Below are positions 6,257 through 11,822 of a stretch of 11,822 bases of DNA, one piece after another. The stretch covers positions 1 through 11,822 of the forward strand of contig CACVAR010000409.1 of NCBI GenBank assembly GCA_902727905.1, read 5' to 3'. Under the pieces are notes generated by a model, which saw only the letters and a list, made by a program, of their open reading frames with translations, was not told the origin of the DNA and ran no database searches. How positions within the stretch are numbered: position 1 is the first letter of the stretch; the number at the start of each line of letters is the position of its first letter. Both the position numbers and the translations under genes were made by a program. The DNA comes from an uncultured Sulfurovum sp. (GTDB lineage Bacteria > Campylobacterota > Campylobacteria > Campylobacterales > Sulfurovaceae).

Positions 6257-7006
6257 ATGATTGATAGAAAATTATATTTGAGTTATTTTACACTTGAAGA
6301 CATCAATAAATGGAAGTGTCCTACTTGTAGGAGTGGATTATTACAAGTGTCTACAGATAAATTTATGAACGAATACAACTCAGAAACAGCAATCAATTAT
6401 GATGAAGATTACTTTTAAGTACCTGAAATGATAGAATATACATTTACCACTTTATTAACTTGTTCAAATCAAAGATGTAAAGAAGTTGTAACGTGTTTAG
6501 GAAGAGGATATGTAAAAACAAAATATGGTAGAAATAATGATATAGAATATATTGAGTATTTTAAACCTATTTTCTTTTATCCAGCATTGCAGATATTTGA
6601 CATACCTGTAAAAACTCCTGAGGAGGTGAAAGCACATATCCACTCTTCTTTTTCTTTATTTTTTAACAATCCATCTGCTGCTGCAAATCAAATTAGAATA
6701 GCATTAGAATGTTTATTAACACATATGAAAATCAAAAGATATAACATCTCAAATGGAAAACAACGACGATTGAATTTACATCAAAGAATTGAACTTTTAC
6801 CTGCTAAATATCAACATGTAAAAGATTTGTTTTTTGCAATTAAATGGCTTGGTAATTCAGGAAGTCATTGTGGTGATAAAATAACAATGGATAATGTATT
6901 TGATGGATATGATATGCTTTCATTTTTGCTAGAAGAACTTTATGAAAATAGACAAACTCACGCTAAGAAATTAGCAAAAAAAATTAATGATAACAAAGGG
7001 GTTTAG
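6257..7006 (+). pseudogene. DUF4145-like zinc-ribbon protein split by one in-frame stop
   Basis: Two open frames lie in the same reading frame and are separated only by a TAA at 6416-6418. The first (53 residues, AAGGGAA before its ATG) carries WKCPTCRSGLL. The second resumes directly with VPEMIEYTFTTLLTCSNQRC. Together CPTC and CSNQRC make the two knuckles of the N-terminal zinc ribbon, and the following helical region (NNPSAAANQIRIALECLL, then LHQRIELLP and WLGNSGSHCGD) fits DUF4145. The ATG at 6428 has no ribosome site, so independent translation of the second part is unlikely. The full frame would give about 249 residues, a normal size for a stand-alone DUF4145 protein. These proteins are often found near restriction, toxin and defence genes; their biochemical role is unknown to me. 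A sequencing error or stop readthrough would restore a functional gene. Confidence 0.72.
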
Positions 7007-7062
7007 GATATAGATTAGTGTGAAACTAAATTTAAATAATACCAAATTAAATCTAAATAAGG

Positions 7063-7068
7063 TACAAT
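7063..7068 (+). promoter_or_regulatory. Probable -10 of the Phd/RelE-type module
   Basis: TACAAT matches the -10 consensus at five of six positions and lies 30 bases before the antitoxin ATG. The upstream sequence is extremely AT-rich, with two similar TAAATAA-containing stretches (7031-7060) that could bind the autorepressor, but no clear dyad was found and the -35 is poor. Confidence 0.35.
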
Positions 7069-7098
7069 AAAACATATTAATCTTCAAAAGGTACTCAT

Positions 7099-7371
7099 AT
7101 GCACTTAAGTCAAGACATCAAACCCATCAGTTACCTAAAAGCCAAAACAGCCGATGTCATTAACAGTGTGACTGAAAATCAAAGAAGCATTATCATTACC
7201 CAAAATGGTGAAGCCAAAGCAGTGGTGCAAGACATAAAAAGTTATGAAAACCTACAAAACTCTCTAAACTTACTAAAACTCATTGTTCAGAGTGAAAATG
7301 ACATAAATAGTGGAAATACCACAGAACAAGAACAGATGTTTAATGACTTAGAAAAAAAACTTTTTGAATAG
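7099..7371 (+). CDS. Phd/YefM-family antitoxin
   Basis: This 90-residue protein has the Phd/YefM fold signature: ISYLKAKTADVINSVTENQR, then SIIITQNGEAKAVVQDIKSY. Residues 1 to about 55 form the dimerising, DNA-binding domain. The rest is a charged helical tail (ending LEKKLFE) that typically becomes ordered when it wraps the toxin. AAAAGG lies 7 bases before the ATG. The toxin gene starts 9 bases after its stop. By family knowledge it neutralises the toxin and represses the operon. It is intact, unlike the other toxin-antitoxin locus 1 kb upstream. A different name (e.g. RelB-like) is sometimes used for this type, but the sequence fits Phd/YefM best. Confidence 0.92.
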   Translation: MHLSQDIKPISYLKAKTADVINSVTENQRSIIITQNGEAKAVVQDIKSYENLQNSLNLLKLIVQSENDINSGNTTEQEQMFNDLEKKLFE

Positions 7372-7380
7372 AGACTCTCA

Positions 7381-7704
7381 ATGAAAAAATTTACTGTTGA
7401 GTGGACGAAGAATGCTCAGTTTGATTTAGAAGAGATTATTACCTATATTAAAATGGATAGTGTATCTATTGCCAAAAAGATATTTTTTGAGATTAAAAAA
7501 GAGTGTGATGAACTCTACTATATGCCTGAACGAAAACGAATTGTACCTGAGTTGCAACAGATTGGGATTCTTAATTATAGAGAGATCATCTATAAACGAT
7601 GGCGAATTATTTTTAAAATAGAACAAGAGAGAGTCTATGTTTTGGTTGTGGCTGATTCAAGTCGAAATTTAGAAGATATATTACTTCAGAGGTTGATAAA
7701 GTAA
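7381..7704 (+). CDS. RelE/ParE-family toxin
   Basis: This 107-residue protein follows the Phd/YefM antitoxin by 9 bases, the standard antitoxin-first order. The N-terminal helix (WTKNAQFDLEEIITYIKMDS) and the core NYREIIYKRWRIIFKIEQER, followed by VYVLVVADSSRNLEDILLQRL, match the RelE/ParE superfamily. The NYREIIYKRWRIIFKI block corresponds to the G-RE--Y--YRI-Y-I motif. In this superfamily ParE members poison DNA gyrase and RelE members cut mRNA on the ribosome. The ending (DSSRNLEDILLQRL) is closer to the ParE-like group, but the target cannot be decided from the sequence. No strong ribosome site precedes the ATG, so translation is probably coupled to the antitoxin. Confidence 0.9.
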   Translation: MKKFTVEWTKNAQFDLEEIITYIKMDSVSIAKKIFFEIKKECDELYYMPERKRIVPELQQIGILNYREIIYKRWRIIFKIEQERVYVLVVADSSRNLEDILLQRLIK

Positions 7705-7778
7705 AGAACAAGAATTCAGCTTCATCTGCTATAGTGTCATAAATCAGATAAAATTACTCCTAATTAAAAGGAAAGCCT

Positions 7779-9470
7779 ATGACATCTAAAGTAGAGACAC
7801 TCGAAGATATTGCCCCACTAGCAGACTATTCACTTACCCAAACACTTAACGTTGACCCTAATGCAACAGAAGATGGTGTAGACCACAGTCCACGACAGGT
7901 CTTTTCTGGACATTATGTTCCTGTGAAGCCTACAGCCATTGAAAACCCTATATACATAGCACACAGTAAGCGTTTTTTTAACGAACTTGGTTTTAGTGAT
8001 AGCTTGGCAACAACAGAGCCATTTATGAACATGTTTTCTGGTGACACTTCAAAACTACCAGAGCCAATGCGAAAGCTTGGTTGGGCTACTGGCTATGCGC
8101 TTTCTATCTATGGAACGGAATACTACGAACAGTGTCCATTCCGTACAGGAAATGGCTATGGAGATGGTCGTGCTATGTCCATTCTTGAAGGCGTATTTGA
8201 AGGTAAACGTTGGGAGATGCAAATAAAAGGTGGAGGAAGAACACCTTATTGTCGTGGTGCTGATGGACGTGCTGTGTTACGTTCTAGTGTGCGTGAATTT
8301 TTGGCACAAGAACATATGCATGCCTTGGGTGTACCGACATCACGTTCTTTGACGCTTTATACTTCTGCGACTGAAACCGTTCAGCGTCCATGGTTTCATA
8401 ATGGATCATACTCTAGAGACCCTGAACTGATGATTGATGAAGCTGTTGCGATTAGCACGCGTGTTGCTCCTTCCTTTCTGCGTGTGGGTCAGCTCGAACT
8501 CTTTGGTCGTCGTGCAAGGAAAAATGAACACCCTGATGCATTGAAAGAGCTTGAACAAATTGTTTTGCATGTCATAGATCGTGAATACAGTGAAGAGATT
8601 GACCAGAGTTTGGCACTGGAAGAAAAGGTTTTATTACTTGCTCAAGAGTTTAGAAAAAGATTGACGGCACTTGTTGCAAATTGGATTAGGGTAGGGTATT
8701 GTCAAGGAAACTTCAACAGTGATAACACAGCTGTAGGTGGTTTCACTTTAGATTATGGTCCTTTTGGATTTATGGATGTGTTTGACCCACGTTATCAGCC
8801 ATGGACAGGTGGAGGGGTACACTTTTCATTCCTTAATCAGCCCAAAGCTGCTGAACGTAACTTTGGCATGTTTTGCTCGGCACTTCAGCCTTTGTTGTCA
8901 TCAAATGAAGAGGCACAAAAGATTTTAGAGAAAATAAAAACAGAGTTTCCACGTGTGATGCAAGCAAACATGATACTCATGTGGGCTTCTAAACTAGGGT
9001 TAAAAGCTTTTGATACCACACTCTTTAATGAGCTAATGAAATTGATGATAGATACTTCTGTAGATTACACCATCTTCTTTCGTGAACTCTCTGCTATACC
9101 AGCAGATATTGCCCCACTTGCTAAGAGCTTTTATGGTGAAAGTGTACTGGACAAAAAACTTATGATTCGATGGGTAGAGTGGCTTGAAAAATGGCAGGAA
9201 GCTGTTGCTGTGACATCATTAAAGGAACGCGAAGCACTTTCAAAGAAGATGAAATCTGTTAACCCAAAGTATACTTTACGTGAGTGGTTTCTAGTTCCTG
9301 CTTACCAAAAAGCTGCTCATGGAGACTATTCTTTGATTCATGAACTACAAGAGATAATGAATAACCCTTATGATGAGCAGTCAGATGAGGTAGAAGCTAG
9401 GTATTATAGAGAGAAACCTGCAGAACTTTTTGATATTGCTGGGGTTTCTCATGTGAGTTGTTCTTCATAA
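7779..9470 (+). CDS. selO: SelO/YdiU family protein adenylyltransferase
   Basis: SelO is a pseudokinase-fold enzyme that transfers AMP from ATP to Ser, Thr or Tyr of proteins and is linked to redox stress. Visible motifs are RTGNGYGDGRA (122-132), KGGGRTPYCRGADGRAVLRS (150-169), SREF-type helix (170-175) and the metal-binding core FNSDN...FTLDYGPFGF. D315, N316 and D325 correspond to E. coli D246, N247 and D256 with identical spacing. At 563 residues it is longer than E. coli YdiU (478) and belongs to a longer subfamily with DPRYQPWTGGGVHFSFLNQP after the core. It ends SCSS: C561, third from the end, matches the redox Cys of E. coli (C476) and the Sec of the human protein. The loop Cys that pairs with it in E. 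coli (C272) is a Pro here. AAAAGGAAAG precedes the ATG. Its stop lies 3 bases from the stop of the convergent permease. Confidence 0.95.
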   Translation: MTSKVETLEDIAPLADYSLTQTLNVDPNATEDGVDHSPRQVFSGHYVPVKPTAIENPIYIAHSKRFFNELGFSDSLATTEPFMNMFSGDTSKLPEPMRKLGWATGYALSIYGTEYYEQCPFRTGNGYGDGRAMSILEGVFEGKRWEMQIKGGGRTPYCRGADGRAVLRSSVREFLAQEHMHALGVPTSRSLTLYTSATETVQRPWFHNGSYSRDPELMIDEAVAISTRVAPSFLRVGQLELFGRRARKNEHPDALKELEQIVLHVIDREYSEEIDQSLALEEKVLLLAQEFRKRLTALVANWIRVGYCQGNFNSDNTAVGGFTLDYGPFGFMDVFDPRYQPWTGGGVHFSFLNQPKAAERNFGMFCSALQPLLSSNEEAQKILEKIKTEFPRVMQANMILMWASKLGLKAFDTTLFNELMKLMIDTSVDYTIFFRELSAIPADIAPLAKSFYGESVLDKKLMIRWVEWLEKWQEAVAVTSLKEREALSKKMKSVNPKYTLREWFLVPAYQKAAHGDYSLIHELQEIMNNPYDEQSDEVEARYYREKPAELFDIAGVSHVSCSS

Positions 9471-9473
9471 TGA

Positions 9474-10685
9474 TTATTTATCAGCCTTAATAACCTCAAT
9501 AGGATTCATCTTCTTAATCCGTCTAAGAGGCAAAACCACACTCAAAAGAGAAGCTGCGATGATTGCCACAAAAGTAGTAGTAAAATAAGAGAGTTTAATA
9601 TGCCCATAAATAGTAGTGTTCATCCCAAAACTCTCTAAGCCATCAGCAAAATGGCTAAGGTCAATGCCTTGTTGTTGGAGGTAGAGAAGTATGATGATGC
9701 CTAAAATAGCTCCTAAAAGATAGCCAATAAACCCCATTAAAAGGGCTTCGAGTGTGACTTGTAAGCGAATGTATTTGTAGTGCATTCCAATACTGAGTAA
9801 GATACCAAACTCACGAATTCTGTCCAATATAGAGACATACATCACCCCAAGGATGCCCATAAAGACTACCAACATGACAATGAAAAAAGTCACCCCATTG
9901 AAAATGACCATGACATCTTCCATCTGTTGCATCATGGGGTTGAGTTCTAAGAAGCTTAGCACATCCAGTTTTGGATAGGTTATTTTAATGGTTTGAAGTG
10001 TAGACTCATCACTCGTACGTATGGCTATTTGGGTGGCTTTATTTGTGTCTACAGATAAAAACTTATGTAAGCTGTTTTTGTCAATATAGAGGGCTGTCCC
10101 ATCCAATGCCATATTGGCTGTTTGGACGATGGCACGAACACGTAGGGCGATGGAGTTGATTTCTCCTTGGTTGTCTTGGGTAGAGAAGATGACTTTGGAA
10201 CCTATTTTAACTTTGAGTGTTTTGGCTAACTCCACACCTAGAATGGCTCCTCGTTTTCTAAAGGTGATGTTACCCTCTTTTAAAAAGTCACTAAATTGAC
10301 CAAAGTTCTCTTCACTTTGTAAATCGATACCATAGATGCTTGAAAAAGAGGACTTTCTAGCTGTTGAACTCAACCCCTCTGCACTGAGTCTTAGGGTGAC
10401 AGCTTTGACACCTTCTAGTTTTTCTAACGCTTCTACAATTTTGGGTGCATTGTCTATGCTCTTTTTGATGTCAGGGTCAAGTCTGTAGCCTTTGGCATAG
10501 AGACTCACTTCGCCACTGTCACTTCGTTTGATGCTCTCTATCATATTGAGGGTCATACCATGGTAGAGTCCTTGTATGCTGAGCATCATGCTCATACTTA
10601 CAGCAATCATAAGAATCACTAAAAAGGTTCTTGAAAAGCGTAAGAAGGAGTTTTTGTAGGCTAGTTTTAGAATGGTTTTAAACAT
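9474..10685 (-). CDS. FtsX/MacB-type ABC transporter permease (second of two)
   Basis: This 403-residue inner-membrane permease has the LolC/E-MacB layout. TM1 spans about 20-40, a large periplasmic domain (MacB_PCD type) about 45-255, and three C-terminal TM helices lie at about 260-285, 311-336 and 367-387 (FtsX domain). The coupling segment SILDRIREFGILLSIGMHYK (285-304) and the ending LPLRRIKKMNPIEVIKADK are characteristic. Its ATG lies inside the end of the upstream permease (8-base overlap), so the two are translationally coupled and probably form a heterodimer like LolC-LolE. The matching ATPase is expected directly downstream, but the next gene is the convergent selO, 3 bases away. 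The candidate ATPase is at 4892-5560. Substrate unknown. Confidence 0.93.
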   Translation of the reverse strand: MFKTILKLAYKNSFLRFSRTFLVILMIAVSMSMMLSIQGLYHGMTLNMIESIKRSDSGEVSLYAKGYRLDPDIKKSIDNAPKIVEALEKLEGVKAVTLRLSAEGLSSTARKSSFSSIYGIDLQSEENFGQFSDFLKEGNITFRKRGAILGVELAKTLKVKIGSKVIFSTQDNQGEINSIALRVRAIVQTANMALDGTALYIDKNSLHKFLSVDTNKATQIAIRTSDESTLQTIKITYPKLDVLSFLELNPMMQQMEDVMVIFNGVTFFIVMLVVFMGILGVMYVSILDRIREFGILLSIGMHYKYIRLQVTLEALLMGFIGYLLGAILGIIILLYLQQQGIDLSHFADGLESFGMNTTIYGHIKLSYFTTTFVAIIAASLLSVVLPLRRIKKMNPIEVIKADK

Positions 10686-11822
10686 GGTGACTCGCTTCTA
10701 TGGGGGAAAATGAGTTGATGTAGAGAGCAGGGTAGATAATGCTTAAAAAGTTGAGGATATAGATAACCAAAACATTCCAAGTAATGGTGAAAATATCAAA
10801 ACTAAAAGGCATCTCATCAGATACAATTCCATACTGTTTATAGGTTTCACTCATCCCTTCGATGATAATAGGGTTGAGGCTAAAATAGTAGGTTAAATAC
10901 GCCCCAATAGGGGTGGCAATCAGAATGGCAAAGGTAGAGAGTATAAAGATTTCATAAAAGAGGAGCTTTCGGATATTGGCTCGTGAAAGACCAATGGAAC
11001 GGAGAACCCCAAACTCTTTAATGCGTGAGCTGACATTGATAAAACCATAAATCATAATGACAAAAAAGATCACCACAAAGAAAAGAGAGAGTGAGACATA
11101 ACCAAAGATGCTGTCAACTTTGAGCAGTTCAACCATGGAACTCATGAGTGTTTGCCATGTAAGGCTCTCGTGTTGTTCAGCAAGTACTTTGTTAATGTCT
11201 CCATTAATCGTTTCAGCGTTGTTTATCTCTTGGAGTTTTAAAGTAATGTAGGAAGCTTTATTTTCTGTATACATCAAAGTGTCAAAATAGTTTTTATGAA
11301 TGAATGAAGAACTGGCATCAAACTGAAAAAGCCCTGTTTTGAAAACCCCACAGAGTTTAAAAATATCAGCAGCAAAAGAGTTGTCACTGGCAGCTCCTAT
11401 AAACGCAACTTCATCTCCTAGTTTTATTTTGAGTTTAGAGACCAAGTCAACCCCAGCATAGAGACAGTTACTTGATGCGTTTTTGAGATATTCCCCCTCT
11501 ATGAGTGCAGAACTTAGTTCATTGAGCTGCTGCTCTTTTTTGGGGTTTATGCCTACCACCATAGAAGCTGATGAGTGTTTATTGCTAGAGAGTAGTCCAA
11601 AGGTTTCATAGCGTGCTGTATAGGCTTCAATACCTTCTATGTTGTCTAGTTTGTTTGTGATACTCTCTACATCTTGAATGAGGTACTCATTTCCTCCAAT
11701 GTCTCGGTAGCCTTTGTGGTAAATCTCTATGGCTCCTGTGTAGATTTTGAGTGAGTTTTGTAACATGGCATTGTGCGAACCATCCATAAGTGAGACATAG
11801 AGAATGAAAAAAAGCGTAGAGA
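10678..11822 (-). CDS. FtsX/MacB-type ABC transporter permease (first of two, 5' truncated by the window)
   Basis: The frame stays open to the window edge: codons before the ATG at 11787 read TLFFILYVSL, the end of TM1, so the true start lies outside. Counting from the Met at 11787, a periplasmic domain occupies about 1-225 (MDGSHNAMLQNSLKIYTGAI is the usual start after TM1). Three TM helices follow at about 229-252, 279-303 and 333-355. The coupling helix RIKEFGVLRSIGLSR (255-269) and the ending INSFSPIEASHHV match FtsX-domain permeases. It overlaps the second permease by 8 bases, and the two are diverged paralogues, as in LolC/LolE-like pairs. Only the first ~30 residues should be missing. 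It would act in the inner membrane with the second permease and an ATPase of the kind at 4892-5560. Confidence 0.93.
   Translation of the reverse strand, partial: STLFFILYVSLMDGSHNAMLQNSLKIYTGAIEIYHKGYRDIGGNEYLIQDVESITNKLDNIEGIEAYTARYETFGLLSSNKHSSASMVVGINPKKEQQLNELSSALIEGEYLKNASSNCLYAGVDLVSKLKIKLGDEVAFIGAASDNSFAADIFKLCGVFKTGLFQFDASSSFIHKNYFDTLMYTENKASYITLKLQEINNAETINGDINKVLAEQHESLTWQTLMSSMVELLKVDSIFGYVSLSLFFVVIFFVIMIYGFINVSSRIKEFGVLRSIGLSRANIRKLLFYEIFILSTFAILIATPIGAYLTYYFSLNPIIIEGMSETYKQYGIVSDEMPFSFDIFTITWNVLVIYILNFLSIIYPALYINSFSPIEASHHV

Noticed and set aside
6221..7094. Repeated 9-mer AAAAGGTAC at 6221 and 7086
   Set aside because: Each copy coincides with a ribosome site, and only two copies occur, so chance is enough to explain it. 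No CRISPR-like or transposon-end arrangement is present.
9462..9473. Possible selenocysteine at the end of SelO, as in the human protein
   Set aside because: The codon at the redox position is an ordinary Cys codon (TGT) followed by two Ser codons and TAA. The TGA at 9471-9473 lies beyond the stop and is not needed.
10114..10299. Plus-strand open frame inside the second permease gene
   Set aside because: Antisense to a conserved MacB-type periplasmic domain; the peptide shows no motif and no start signal.

Overview
The window looks like a low-GC Campylobacterota (epsilonproteobacterial) chromosome, probably a Sulfurimonas/Sulfurovum/Arcobacter-like relative rather than Helicobacter or Campylobacter proper. 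The main clue is the tight gatA-guaB pair, a neighbourhood I recall from Helicobacter and Campylobacter, together with AT-rich spacers and A-rich Shine-Dalgarno sequences. The genus is an inference; no rRNA gene is present.

Layout. Positions 1-2506 (+): housekeeping genes, the 3' part of gatA (tRNA amidation) and complete guaB (GMP synthesis). Positions 2507-2699: a convergent spacer with one weak hairpin. Positions 2700-5699 (-): a protein of unknown function built from two tandem copies of one domain, a start-less gene remnant, an outer-membrane beta-barrel protein, a LolD/MacB-type ABC ATPase that overlaps it, and a 22-codon small ORF. Positions 5700-7704 (+): an AT-rich accessory pocket holding a brnT toxin gene with an internal deletion, its intact ribbon-helix-helix antitoxin, a DUF4145-like zinc-ribbon gene broken by one in-frame stop, and an intact Phd/YefM-RelE/ParE toxin-antitoxin pair. 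Positions 7779-9470 (+): selO, a pseudokinase-fold protein AMPylase. Positions 9474-11822 (-): two overlapping FtsX/MacB-type permeases, the first running off the window.

How the genes fit together. The two permeases, the ATPase and the beta-barrel protein look like parts of one LolCDE/MacB-like envelope ABC system, all on the minus strand. The permeases are separated from the ATPase and barrel by about 3.9 kb of mostly plus-strand genes. The ATPase has its own perfect TATAAT box and a leader inverted repeat, so the simplest reading is an operon split by insertion of an accessory pocket and selO. Within the pocket, one toxin gene and one putative defence-associated gene are visibly decaying while the second toxin-antitoxin pair is intact.

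I found no wholly new multi-gene system. The items most worth a second look are the split exporter operon, the toxin-deleted BrnT locus, the stop codon that cuts a zinc ribbon in two, the internally duplicated protein, and the SelO that keeps its C-terminal redox cysteine but lacks the usual partner.
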